In this document: one piece after another, positions 10,351 through 21,674 of the stretch
How the letters are laid out: the number at the start of each line of letters is the position of its first letter
Numbering within the stretch: the stretch's first letter is position 1
Source: Gentiana macrophylla
Taxonomy: Eukaryota > Streptophyta > Magnoliopsida > Gentianales > Gentianaceae
Length of the DNA stretch: 64,000 nt
Direction: 5' to 3'
NCBI GenBank assembly: GCA_026214975.1
Contig: CM047809.1
Span: 31,779,977-31,843,976, forward strand
Program-made: the position numbers and the translations under genes
Notes under the pieces: generated by a model
What the model was told of the DNA's origin: nothing
Databases searched by the model: none
The model's input: the letters and a program-made list of their open reading frames with translations, nothing else

Positions 10351-11480
10351 TCAACATCTTGGCTTTGAATCTTGCTTTGCTAGGAGATACTTAAGAGCCG
10401 CATGGTCAGTCCACACAGTGACTTTAGATCCCACTAAGTAGGATCTAAACTTGTCAAAGGCAAAGATAACGGCCAGAAGTTCCTTCTCCGTTGTGGCGTA
10501 ATTTCTTTGGGCAGCATTCAAAGTCCGGCTTGCATAATAAATGGGCCTAAAAATCTTATCTTTTCTTTGACCCAAAGCGGCGCCAACAGCAGTATCACTT
10601 GCATCACACATCAGTTCAAACGGAAGATCCCAATCCGGTGCGACCAGAACGGGTGCAGTGATCAGTCTACTTTTTATTTCGTTGAAAGCTTTTATGCACT
10701 CATTAGAAAACACGAATGGTACATCCTTGGCCAATAATTCGGTAAGAGGTCTAGAGATTAGGGAAAAATCCTTGATAAACCTACGATAAAATCCGGCGTG
10801 GCCTAAAAAACCTCGCAAAGTTTTAAGATTAGTAGGTGGAGGTAATTTCTCGATCACCTCGACTTTGGCTCTATCCACCTCTATACCGTTCTTTGATATG
10901 CGGTGGCCTAGTACTATACCTTCCGTAACCATCAAATGACATTTCTCCCAGTTAAGCACAAGATTCGTCTCTTCACATCTCTTCAACACTCGTGCTAGAT
11001 GTGTGAGACATGAATCGAAATCGTCTCCAAATACGGAGAAATCATCCATAAAGATTTCCAAAAAGTCTTCCACCATATCCGCAAATAATGACATCATACA
11101 CCGTTGAAATGTCGCGGGGGCGTTGCACAATCCAAATGGCATTCGATTATAAGCGAATGTCCCATATGAAAGATAAATGTCGTTTTCTCACGATCTTGGC
11201 GAGATGTGGATTTGATAGTATCCCGAATACCCGTCAAGAAAACAATAGAAAGCATGCCCGCTCGCCTCGAGCATTTGATCGATGAAGGGAAGAGGAAAAT
11301 GGTCCTTACGAGTGGCATCGTTTAGTTTCCTAAAGTCTATGCATACTCGATGACCGGTGATTAGCCTCACAGGAATTAACTCATTCAACTCATTGGCTTG
11401 CACCGTCAATCCTCCCTTCTTGGGAACTACGTGGATAAGGCTTACCCATTCGCTATCGCAATTGGAAATATAATTCCCAT
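10351..11480 (-). pseudogene. pol: Athila reverse transcriptase and RNase H
   Basis: RT fingers/palm begin at about 11409 (VRLITGHRVCIDFRKLNDAT, then FPLPFIDQMLEA and FLDGYSGYYQI). A frame break near 11190-11150 follows. The main frame 11142-10351 has MPFGLCNAPATFQRCMMS, the catalytic IFMDDFSVFG near 11040-11065, LGHRISKNGIEVD, LRGFLGHAGFYRRFIKDFS and RNase H residues in 'FELMCDASDTAVGA', 'TEKELLAVIF' and 'VWTDHAALKYLL'. The YxDD-type site (FMDD) is intact. FMDDFSVFG is characteristic of Athila. Confidence 0.92.
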
Positions 11481-11894
11481 TTCTAGCATTTTATAACCTC
11501 ATCCCTAACCACTTCCTTTAATTGTGGGGTTAAACGCCTCGAGGTTGTGCAACCGCTTTCTTTTCGTGGTCCACGGAGATCTTGTGCATACATACGCTAG
11601 GGCTAATGCCCTTAACGTCGCCTATGGTCCATCCAAATGCTCCGCGTACTCTCTCAAAACTCTCATAAGTTTCTCTTCTTGTAAGTCCGTCAAGGAAGAA
11701 GATATGATCGGTGGCAAGGTCTCATCTTGAAGAAATACGTTACTTCAAATTTGCAGAAAAGGTTTTAAAGTCAAATTTGTGGGAGGTTCTTCCAAAGAGG
11801 TCTTCAACTTTTGACCAAAGTGAGTTTGAGTTCAAGTACTTATGCCACGTTGGTCTATGATAGAATCTTTCAATCTCCATGACACTTACTTCCT
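11481..11894 (-). pseudogene. pol: Athila protease-RT linker
   Basis: The stretch between protease and RT in the pol polyprotein. It is too broken for one frame; fragments such as a 'VDHEKKAVAQP'-like basic run are visible on the minus strand. No separate gene is indicated. Confidence 0.5.
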
Positions 11895-12428
11895 CTACAG
11901 CCTTGGTGTCCCTCTACTACATCCTGGCCATATCATCTTCTCCTCCTCACTACTCACGTACTTGACTTCATCTTCTTCTTCTAAGACAGTATCCAAGAAA
12001 TCCTTTATACTTTCATGTTGTTGAAATTCTTGAACAATCCTATCAATGGAATCCATCATGAAACATGCATCCTCTCCATCATCAGGTTGCTTCATAGTGT
12101 CGAAGACATTGAATGCAACTCTCTCTTCGTTCACTCTTAACACCAACTCGCCTTTGTAAACATCAATTAGCGTTCTACTAGTGGCCATGAAAGGTCTCCC
12201 TAATATCAATGGTACCTCGTAGTTAGCTTCCATATCTAATACCACAAAGTCGACAGGGAATACAAACTTTTCAACTCTTACTAGCACATCCTCAACCACT
12301 CCACACGGTTCCTTAACAGAACGATCAGCTAATTGCAATGTGATTGAGGTCTTCTTAAGATCTTTCATGCCTAGTTTCCGAAAAATAGATAGTGGCATCA
12401 GGTTCACACTTGCTCCTAGATCACACAA
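11895..12428 (-). pseudogene. pol: Athila retroviral-type aspartic protease
   Basis: The open frame of 177 residues begins MCDLGASVNLMPLSIFRKLG. DLGAS replaces the usual DTGAS/DSGAS, which is a known trait of Athila proteases. Further conserved parts are 'ITLQLADRSVKEPCGVVEDV' and 'VPLILGRPFMATSRTLIDV' (the ILG flap/core motif). The frame ends in an acidic linker. It would process Gag-Pol. The upstream joining sequence to gag is broken. Confidence 0.9.
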
Positions 12429-14283
12429 AGCTTTGTTCAGACATACGTTACCTATGGTGCAGGGGAATGAGAAAACTTCCCGGATCTTTGCATTTTGGGG
12501 TAACTTATGTTGAAGAATGGTTGAGCACTCCTCATTAAGGCATATGGTCTCTAAATCTAGAAGTTTCCTTTTAGTTGAGACGGCGTCTTTTAAAAACTTG
12601 GTGTACTCAGCATTTCACTTAGTGCTTCAACTAGGGGTATATTGATTTGTAACTTACTAAACATATCCACGAACTTCTTATACCTTTTATTATCAAACTT
12701 TGGCTTCGGCTTTGGTGGAGGATAAGGTAGAGTTGAAGGGTCGACATCAAAGGAAAATTGGATACTTGTTATCGTAAAGTTCAACTCTAGGGCCAGCGAG
12801 GTTCTTTATATGTTCTTTGCTCAGCAAAGATTCGAAGTATTAGTCTCATTGCTTGGCTCACCATCCTTATTCTTTGTGACTTTCTCTTGCAGGGGATGGT
12901 GGAGTTACTTCTTTTCCACTTCTTGTCATGATCGCATTCAAATCCTTGTGGTTCTTCTCGGTGTTGCTTGGCAACCCTCCAGGAGGTCTAGTTGAGACTT
13001 GCTCGGCTAGTTGTCCTACCCGTGCGTGAGATTTTGGACTAGAGCTTCCTGGTTGGTTACCTTGGCATCTGTCTTCCGACAATATTGGCTAAAGTTAGTG
13101 GCTAACTCAGCCATAGATTTTGAAAGTTGTCCCATATTATCGGTGATTTACATTACTCGGTTTTTCTATCGCAGCCTTCCCAACCAAAAGTTTTAGTCTG
13201 TTTGTGGTACATAAGGGGTAGGTGGTTTAGGCCTTTCTCCTGCATTTATGTCACTATATCGAATCCAGGATGGTTATGATTGGGTCTCAGATCCTCCTCC
13301 GACATAATTGGCTTCTTCAAGATCAAAGATTCTCACCTTGAGGTGCTACCTCGATTCCACCCTTTCTCTACTCTTGTCATCCTTTCTTGCATCCCATCTA
13401 CCTTATCATTGATAATGTAAAGTTGTTCTAAGATTTTGGTAGATGCACTATCATCGAATATATCGCCATCTTCACAAAGAGCTATGTCATTGCCTCCCAT
13501 TGGCTATTCATCGCTATTTGCTCCATCTTCCTTGTGCCTCCTCGGAGATAGAAGAACAAACGCTCCATTCTTTGGAGGCGCTCTACTCTAATTTTCTCGG
13601 TCTCTCTCAACCCATGGTAAAAGTTTGCATTAAAAGCCGAGAGATATGTCATGATGAGGACACTTCCTCATAGCTTCCTTGAAACGCTCCCAAGCTTGAT
13701 CAAAACTCTCCCAGGTTGTTGCTTAAATCCTAGGATGTCTTGGCGTAACTTAAAAGTTTTTCTAAGGAAAATACTTATTCATGAACTTTTGCAACAGTTG
13801 TTCCCAAGTAGTAATAGATCCAGCCTCTAAAGAGAGAAGCCATTGCTTAGCTTTATCTTTCAAAGTGAAAGGGAAAAGCTTAAGACGAATGTTACCCTCC
13901 GGGATTAATTCTGGTTTCACAGTACTAACGATTTCCAAGAAATTCGTCACGTGAACACCAGGATCCTCGTTTTGGACTCCATGAAAAGTAGAATAATTGG
14001 TCACCATTTGAATTACATTAGGCCTAGGGTGATAGACTTCCGCAGCATCTTGCGGTGCTACGATAGCGGGAATGAATTGTTCAATAGTGGGCGTTGCATA
14101 ACTTTGCAAAGTGCGCCTCGCTCCTTGAACTAGGGCTTGGTTCTCATTATTAGCATTTGCATTCACATTATTGACATTATTGATAACAGGATTAGGTACC
14201 TGGTTTGGATTGACCGGATTGCCTTCCATTTCTGTTTCAGATTCAGAATGCTCAGAATGATCGGTTGTATGTCCTTCTTCCAC
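12429..14283 (-). pseudogene. gag: Athila Gag
   Basis: The N-terminal frame 14283-13762 starts MEEGHTTDHSEHSESETEM, then has an Asn-rich stretch. The gag core follows with VNTFLEI-like 'VHVTNFLEIVST', 'IRLKLFPFTLKDKAKQWLLS' and 'TTWEQLLQKFMNKYFP'. After a frameshift the sequence continues ('SFDQAWERFKEAMRKCPHH') to about 13400. A linker follows, and the block 12784-12590 with 'FVDMFSKLQINIPLVEALSEM' just upstream of protease. No convincing zinc knuckle is seen, as is usual in this lineage. Several frame breaks occur between 13740 and 12790. Confidence 0.85.
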
Positions 14284-14753
14284 TCCTTGCTCGCTTTCCT
14301 CAAGATTTGGATCCTCTTCTCTCTGCTTAGCCGCCTCCTGGCTAACTTCCTATTCCTCCTCGCAAATTTCTCTATCTCAGGATTATATGGTTCAAGCGGT
14401 TCCTTCGATTTCCGAGTAGCGTACTATAAAATAATAAACAACAATAAAACAATTAATCACTAGTAAAGGCTAGGCCTTTAACTAACTAAATAAAACAGAC
14501 TCGAAATAAGTTTGAGAAAAGAAAACGTAAATCAAACAGAAGCAGAATGTTTTAAAGCTAAGACAGAATCAGAACAGAAAAGAAAACTAATTCTCGGTCG
14601 ACCGAGAGCTGTGGTTCGGTCGACCGAATGCTTTTTTTTTTTTTTTTTATTATTATTATTTATGACACTGTTTAATATACGGACTCTTATTCACAGATTA
14701 TTCACGAATCCAGTTCTAACAAAATAAGCTATATCTTAATTTAATGACTCGAG
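14284..14753 (-). other. Athila untranslated leader
   Basis: Between the PBS and gag. It holds two TCGGTCGACCGA palindromes (14594-14629), the same motif as in the LTRs, and a long T-run plus TTA repeats at 14631-14660. No ORF with a domain. Confidence 0.7.
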
Positions 14754-14771
14754 TCCCCGGCAACGGCGCCA
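14754..14771 (-). promoter_or_regulatory. Athila primer-binding site, tRNA-Asp type
   Basis: The minus strand reads TGGCGCCGTTGCCGGGGA, complementary to the 3' end of plant tRNA-Asp (plus strand ends ...ACGGCGCCA). It sits six bases inside the 5' LTR. It would prime minus-strand cDNA synthesis and is typical of Athila elements. Confidence 0.9.
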
Positions 14772-14777
14772 AAAACT

Positions 14778-16374
14778 TGATGACGTGGTCAAGTTAAACT
14801 ATTAACTCGATGCCTACTAACACACTAGCAAGAGAACTAGGTTCAATTGTAGTATAGCCAGATAGAGTCGAGGTCGATCCCACAGAGACTCGGCACAAAC
14901 CAAACACAACTTACCTTATCAGAACTAAATTGAAAGGGCGGTCTACGACCAACTAAATGCAATAAATAAAATAGTGACAACCACAAGACACAAAAGACCA
15001 CAAAGACAAACTAAAGACTACTAAAACACGGATAATACGGTTGATATTATCTAAACAAATAGTATTGATTACGCTAGTAGATTATAACTCCCCCATGTGA
15101 ATTAGGACGATAACGAGACAAAACAAACGTTAAAGATTAATTATTATGACTACGGGAGTCATCCCCTAAGGTAGATTTAGCTCCCCTTAGGCCCTCTAAA
15201 TCATCGTGCCTCCATTACGTGACTTCGCTTTTTAATGCCTCCATCTCATATAACTTCTGACACAATTACGAAACTAGGGATGCCGGTATAAACCGTAACC
15301 TCATCTAAGCAACATTCCTAGGGTAAGGCGTACTTCTTAGATGCCGATTCAATCTATATCCTAAGTAACAATTACTTTTTGGGTTTCATGTTAAATTATG
15401 ATGACGAATAACTAAGTTGATCGGAGTTTAATTACTCGTTTTAATTCCAAATCGAGAATCGACGTAGTCGGCCGATCATAATATTGTCCTACACATTGCC
15501 AGGCTCGGTCGATCGAACGACAAACTTTCGGCGACCGAGTGACATGTCTAGGTCGACCAAACACAGTTCTGTGTCGGAACAATTCATGATTACTTCTTAA
15601 CGTTTCTAACCTAAACACATGGGTTCGTAAATTAATCTACATCACGCAATCAATACAAATAAAATTACTCCATAATAAAATATAACAGATCTACGAATAA
15701 AGATTGCATAATTGAATAGTCATACCCTCGAAGACGAGAGTAACTCCCACTCTTTAATGCGCTCCCTAAGCGGAGAATCCGACGAATCCACAATGTACGA
15801 ACATAAAGAAAATAAGACTAAAAACTTAAAAGCTAAAATTGTATGAATTGTTTTGTGTTGTAGTGGTGTGTCTTTCTCAGCATCGTGGCTGCTATTTATA
15901 TAGGAGTTGTAGCCGACATAGGGAGAATCCAGAAGATTGACATGCATTTATCACATTAGGCTCGGGTGACCGAACCTACACGCCGGTCGACCGAATGGCA
16001 TGGCTCGGTCGACCGAGCCTCCTCTTTACGCGTTTTCACACTCGGTTCGTCTCGACTTGTTCCCCACTCCATGCTTTTGAACTGATCTCGATTTATCTTT
16101 TCTTTAATGCTCCGATTTTCTTCTCTTTTATCTTGAGATCTCCGATTGTATGATAATTATCTTCCCGATTTATCATGATCTGCAAAATCAAAGATTTATC
16201 ACACAATTAATTGCTCTTTTATAATAAAAATAGCTAAACACCAATTATCATATTAATAATCACTTATCATTAAATAATAAATATAAACACGTGATTAAAT
16301 ATGAAATATATATAATTAACTCCGATTTAAGGTTATAATTGATGACATAAATGGGTATATTTTAACTGTCATCA
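14778..16374 (-). repeat. Athila 5' LTR
   Basis: Full-length LTR of 1597 bp with TG...CA ends (TGATGAC...GTCATCA). It retains the roughly 640-bp segment missing from the left LTR. This segment holds degenerate variants of the TCGGTCGACCGA palindrome near 15500-15565, and another pair is at 15983-16015. Small differences from the left LTR include several CTGA versus CGA alternations. It would hold the promoter and the start of the element RNA. Confidence 0.93.
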
Positions 16375-16929
16375 ATGCTCTAGAAACGACATCTTATACA
16401 CTTAACCGAGTTCCATCAAAGACGGTGGATTCTACACCATACGAGGTATGGGCCAAGAAGAAACCGAATATGGCATATCTTAAACCTTGAGTTTGTCCAA
16501 CTTACGTGAAGCGGATGATGCCTGACAAATTAGAAGCTAGATCAGACAAATGTCTATTTGTGGGATATCCTAGAGAAACTAGAGGATACCAATTTTACCA
16601 TCCAGGAGAACAAAAGGTGTTTGTCTCCAGGACTGTCCACTTTCTAGATCATTCTGGAGAGGGTCAGTGGGAGTAAGGTTGATCTTGAAGAAATTCAAGA
16701 ACCACTTACGGACAACAGTCAGTTGATGGAAGTAGAGCAGACACCGTATACAGATGAGGAGCATACACCTGCTCTAAAAACACAGACACCTCAATGCTCC
16801 ACTAGGAAACGTCGTGGACCTAAAAGGTACACTGGTGTATATCTCATGGAAGATGAGGACCCTAAAACTTACGAGGAGGTGTTGATGAGGCATGACAAAG
16901 AGAAATAGCTGGAAGCCATGAACTCTTAA
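16375..16929 (+). pseudogene. pol: Copia A integrase C-terminal part
   Basis: Resumes copia A directly after the Athila element: ALETTSYTLNRVPSKTVDST, PYEVWAKKKPN, then CLFVGYPRETRGYQFYHP and 'KVFVSRTVHFLD'. These are the usual C-terminal landmarks of copia integrase. Stops near 16490 and 16676 and a frame change break it. ORF 16723-16908 covers the acidic linker before RT. The first five bases are the second copy of the ATGCT duplication. Confidence 0.85.
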
Positions 16930-17994
16930 ATGGAATTCATGAAAGACAACCAAGTTTGGAACTTAGTTGATTCACCTGAGGGAATAGTTCCTATAGGGTG
17001 TAAATGGGTCTTTAAGAGAAAGACTAACATGGATGGTAATGTGACTACCTACAAGGCAATGTTGGTGGCAAAATGTTATAAGCACAGACAAGAAGTTGAC
17101 TATGATGAAACCTTTTTGCCAGTAGCTATGCTGAAGTCCATTAGAATTCTGCTTGTTATTTCAGCATACCATGATTATGAGATCCGGCAGATGGATGTGA
17201 AAACAGCTTTGCTTAACGGGAATCTGTCTGAGGAAGTGTACATGACACAACCTGAGGGTTTCACAACTGATGATGCTGGGATGGTGTGCAAATTGCAAAG
17301 ATCCATTTATGGATTGAAGCAAGCTTCTCGGAGTTGGAATATTCACTTTGATGAGACAATCAAACAGTTTGATTTCATCATCAACGAAGTTGAACTGTGT
17401 GTTTACAAGAAGGTTAATGGGAGTGCCGTAGTTTTCTTAGTGTTTTATGTGGATGACATATTGCTCAAAGGAAATGATATTCCTATGTTACAGTCAGTTA
17501 AAGTTTGGTTATCCAAGAAATTCTACATGAAGGACTTGGGAGAAGCAGCCTATATTCTAGGAATCGAGATCTATAGAGATAGATCTAAGAGGTTGCTTGG
17601 TCTGTCACAATCCACCTATATAGACAAGATGCTGAAGAGATTCAGCATGGAGCAATCCAAGAGAGGATTGTTGCCCATGTCACATGGGGTCTATCTGTCA
17701 AAGGAAATGTGCCCTAAGATAGAGGAGGAAAGGGTACATATGAGTAAGATCCCTTATGCTTCGGCCATCGGGTCTATCATGTATGCCATGTTGTACACTA
17801 GACCGGATGTCTCGTACCCTCTGAGTATGACTAGTAGGTACAAGGAAAATCCAGGTGATGGTCACTGGGTTGCAGTCAAGAACATTCTGAAGTACATGAG
17901 ACGTACTAGAGAATGTTCCGGGTTTTTGGGAACAATGATTTGGTATTACGAGGTTACACATACGCCAATTCTCAAACAGTCAAGTATGACTTGA
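16930..17994 (+). pseudogene. pol: Copia A reverse transcriptase
   Basis: A 354-residue frame: NQVWNLVDSPEGIVPIGCKW at the start, then CKWVFKRKTNMDG, ALLNGNLSEEVYMTQPEGF, QRSIYGLKQASRSWN, the catalytic VFYVDDILLKGND (YVDD intact, near 17443) and KDLGEAAYILGIEIYRDRS. The copia RT (RVT_2) is thus nearly complete. The frame shifts at about 17915, where RNase H continues in another frame. Upstream an in-frame stop at 16927 separates it from integrase. Its role was cDNA synthesis. Confidence 0.92.
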
Positions 17995-18431
17995 AGTCAC
18001 AGTCTAGGTTTGTTTTCACGCTTAATGGAAGAGCAGTTAGCTGGAAGAGTTCCAAGCAGGAAACTACTGCGGACTCTACAACGGAAGCCGAGTATATAGC
18101 AGCCTCAGAGGCGGCAAATGAAGCAGTTTGGATGAAGAAGTTCATTACTGAACTTGGTGTGGTTCCCTTCATTGAAGGTCTAGTCCTACTATACTGTGAT
18201 AATAATAGGGCAATTGCTCAGTCAAAGGAACCAAGGTCTCATCAGAAGTCCAAACATGTGTTACGGCGCTATCACTTGATTCGAGAGATAGTAGATAGAG
18301 GAGATGTAAAGATAGAGAAAGTCCACATGGATGATAACATAGTTGATCCGTTAACCAAGGCATTGTCGCAGGCAAAGCATGAGAAACATGTTCACGTGCA
18401 TGGGCTTAGGCATATGGGTGATTGGCTTTAG
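17913..18431 (+). pseudogene. pol: Copia A RNase H
   Basis: Frame of 172 residues overlapping the RT frame after a frameshift. It contains 'RAVSWKSSKQETTADSTTEA', 'EYIAASEAANEAVWMKKFI', 'LLYCDNNRAIAQSKEP' and 'SKHVLRRYHLIREIVDRGDV', all standard copia RNase H landmarks with the acidic residues Glu and Asp in place. It ends shortly before the PPT. It would degrade RNA in the RNA-DNA hybrid. Confidence 0.9.
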
Positions 18432-18433
18432 GC

Positions 18434-18446
18434 CAAGTGGGAGATT
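18434..18446 (+). promoter_or_regulatory. Copia A polypurine tract
   Basis: The sequence AAGTGGGAGATT lies directly after RNase H and before the 3' LTR, the classic copia arrangement. The LTR start seems to have lost its TG (TTTTGAAAAG where TGTTGAAAA would be expected). Confidence 0.85.
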
Positions 18447-21400
18447 TTTGAAAAGGTGTCCTAAATCTAATCGGGTTGGACCGGATCCAACCGGGTTGGG
18501 TCATTTACAGTCTATTTAGTTCACGTAATAACTTTATTATGATTAATAAAAGCACTTATGTTATTATATATTTTGTGTATCCTTTTGAACCAATTATGTT
18601 AATTGAATATATAGTAACATCCTTAGTATTAAACTATGATAGAGAAACCATGATCGTGATTATGGTTGACGAGATCTCTAATCACCTTAATAGGTTTGAT
18701 ACTTAAAAGTCTCTAGTCGTATGAACTGTCAAACAGACATTGATCGTATGATAGCACATATTGGATGTCTTCTGTCTTATTGAAGATAGGGATATATCTT
18801 GTCTATCGAAGTGTGAAGACACTTGGACTGTACGTGGACGTGTATTAGATAATGCGTATGTTAGGAACATTTTATTATGTTTTGATGATGGCCATACTAG
18901 CTGTTATAGCAAGCCTGAAATAAGTTAGAATTCTCTGTATAAGTCTTTTCTTAGAGTCTGACATGTTGTATAAGTTGAGTCAGACAAGTATTGTACTAGT
19001 TGGTAGGATGGCGAAGTAAAATAGATATTCGGCAGAGTGAAGCCAGCCAAGTACCAGCAGAGAAGCATGAACACATTATGGTCTGACTTATAACCAAGGA
19101 AGTCTGTGATGACCTTGGATAGGTCTAAGTTATAATTCAAATGATGAAGTACATTGTCAAATATGGTGTACACTGATCTCACCCAAAAGGATCAGTGAAG
19201 TACAAGAAGTACCTGAAAGATCAAAGAAAATAACAAAGTAGTAAACCGGCAAAATAAACTGACTATCTGCTGAGTAAAAACAAACCAGTGAAGGAAGACA
19301 TAAACAACAAATTCAGAAGGATCACTTAACCGTTCATGAAACGGTCAAGTTACTTTTACTCATTCAGATTTCAAAAGATGAAGATCAAGCATTAAATGCA
19401 CAATCAATTGAGGATCAATCAAGGACAGATTTTCTGATAAACGTTTGAAGAAAAATCCGATCACTGAAATCAAGGAGAATATTATTAAGGGGGAATCAAG
19501 AATAAAATCAAGGATTATTCTCCACATTAAATAGCCAACGGACGGAAATTCAAAACAAGGATTATCAAGGCTATAAATGGAAGGCATTGACAAACAAGAG
19601 AAATAACGATTGAATCTGATAAGAAACAAGCAAAAACTCTATCAATTTGAAAAGCCTTCTATCTGTACTTAAAAGAAACATCTAGATAAACTCAGAAATC
19701 AGAGCTCAAATTCCACATCAGGCACTGAGATTGATCACAAGTCTGTGAATTCAATTTACATCAACTGAGGCAATTGAATCAGAGGAATCTGAGAAGGAGT
19801 TGCAACCTTTGTGATAGCTGCTGAAAGATTTGTTCTCAATGAGCAGTGATAGAGACTGAGTCACTGAAGCTTTTGAAGCCAGGGAGTGATAGTCTGGCAG
19901 ATTGTGAAGCTTGTTTAGCTAAGGACAATCGTGCTATTGTTTCTGTGAAAACAATAGTGAATTCCTCCAACCATCACAGAAGAAGAGTGGATTAAGGGAT
20001 TACACCACCCTGAACCACTATAAACCTCTGTGTCTATTTACTTCCAGCAATTTACTTTACAGCACTTTATTTCATTGCATACTCTATATTTGTGATTGCA
20101 TAATCTACTTTGAAACAACACTTTAAGAATGGACTTATCCGCTGCCCAAAAGCTTTTAAATATAAGAAAAGTTTTTGAAACTCCACTATAGTCATTCACC
20201 CCCCCTTCTGACTATAGTTTTACCCTTCTCTGAGACCAACAACGTATGTTAGACTGACCCACTTACATTAAGTGTCGCAGTATGTGACAGCTGTGTAATT
20301 ATCCTGAGACCGGAGTCTATATGGTATCACGGTGTGGATTGTCATGCTTTGACACTATTGAGGTTTCCCCTAGCCATGGGGCGATCATGCGGTAGTGCTC
20401 AGGTATGATATTGAAGCATGCGTAGGATACATGTTTGTTCGTCCGGAAATCGCGTATCCTATTAGTAGGAGTGAATATCCAAAATGACATTCTTATAAGG
20501 AATGTCTAGCTCTCGTGAATCTTTGCAAAGTGGGAGTAAGTGACTCATTCCGAGAGAGCATGATATCCAGATTATAATATACGATTGTTGATGTACTGAC
20601 ACTCGAGAAACAATTGTATGGATATTGTAACAGCGATAGGATTCTATTTACACGTTAACTGTTTCACATGAAAGGTAGTAGTCACCGCTTTTGACTCTTC
20701 CGATGATTTGGGGTCACAGTGTGTTGCTAGACGCTATTCCGTGATCGTTGGGTATGAAGTGCATTTTCGTAATTTGCACTTTGTGTCTACGGCCAACATA
20801 TTCGGAAGCCTATCGGGTCACACACACATAAGAACATCTAGCCGATTAAAATGCGGTTACACTGATAACCAAATAAGGAAAGTTTATCTCGACTATAAAG
20901 TGTTATATTGATTAAATTAATATGGTTGTATTTATTTATTATGAATAAATTAAATACAAGATATTAATTATATTGATTAATTAAAGAATATTCCGAAGCC
21001 ATTTAATGGCTATATGGGTGCCACTTTCTAGTGTATAAGATACACTTTGATTGTGTAATTTAATTAATGGTATTATCATATATTAATATTGGATATTAAT
21101 AGATTTGTGAAAAATAGATTTATGGTAATAAGATAAAGATAGTCAATATTAGATATTGACAATATCTTGGATTTATTTAATATGAGATATTAAATTAAAT
21201 GAGATAAATCTAGAATATTTATTTTCCTTATTTTACTAGTAATAGATTTTCTTTCTCATTAATCTACACAGAAACTTTTCCCAATGGGATTGGGACACAG
21301 TGGGATGCTTGTCACCCTATTTAAAGGAGGCTTGGCTAGCTCTTTTGTACATCATAATTAGAAGAGTTATAATTTACAAAATATACTGAGAGATTATTAA

Positions 21401-21674
21401 AGAGATATTTAGAGAGAGAAAAGGCCAGTCTAGCAACCGGATTTTTTCTAGTAGCTATCCAAGGAGGATTCCGGTGACGTGCTCGTGTGGTTATTGATAG
21501 AGGCCGGACACGTGGATGGCTTGTGCGCACTACTACTCTCCTTAGACGGTCAAAGCGTCGATCTTTTAGATCAAGCAAGGTAATCACCGTCTACTAGCTC
21601 AACGTGTTTATTATATTAAACGGAGTCGATCTTGGGATCGGAAATCAAATTTTAATTTTCGCTGCGTTAAACTA
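18447..21674 (+). repeat. Copia A 3' LTR, split by a solo LTR
   Basis: Starts after the PPT and continues as 18447-18858 and 20247-21674, about 1.84 kb once the inserted solo LTR is discounted. No matching 5' LTR is present in the window. The right end is not a clean CA terminus: it runs into the SIRE family 1 LTR at about 21675. ORFs within it are chance frames. Confidence 0.75.
18859..20241 (+). mobile_element. Solo LTR of a SIRE-type copia element
   Basis: Ends TGTTAGGAACA...GAGACCAACA with flanks GCGTA (18854-18858) and ACGTA (20242-20246), a 5-bp target duplication with one change. No internal region is present, so LTR-LTR recombination has removed it. The end 'cacccccccttctgactatag...gaccaaca' resembles the ends of the SIRE LTRs elsewhere in the window, which read CCAACA after a C-rich tract. 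Length 1383 bp. Confidence 0.8.

Larger units (their letters stand above)
6410..16374 (-). mobile_element. Athila-lineage Ty3/gypsy retrotransposon, complete but decayed
   Basis: Both LTRs, PBS, PPT, gag, protease, RT, RNase H and integrase are present on the minus strand, flanked by the perfect duplication ATGCT. LTR termini TGATGAC...GTCATCA form a 7-bp inverted repeat. Lineage is assigned from the DLGAS protease motif, the FMDDFSVFG reverse transcriptase motif, the tRNA-Asp PBS and the gag sequence. The 5' LTR (right) is 1597 bp; the 3' LTR (left) is only 956 bp because of an internal deletion. Numerous frameshifts and stops break all ORFs. It is inserted in the integrase of copia A. Confidence 0.93.
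4314..21674 (+). mobile_element. Ty1/copia element A, decayed, with three nested insertions
   Basis: Domain order gag - protease - integrase - RT - RNase H - PPT - 3' LTR is that of Ty1/copia. Coding parts lie at 4314-5338, 5594-6409 and 16375-18431, and the 3' LTR at 18447-21674. Insertions are a 255-bp hAT-like element (5339-5593), an Athila gypsy element (6410-16374) and a solo LTR (18859-20241). The 5' LTR was not found, so age from LTR divergence cannot be estimated. The 3' LTR is cut by the SIRE family 1 LTR at about 21675. Multiple stops and frameshifts make it non-functional. Confidence 0.85.
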
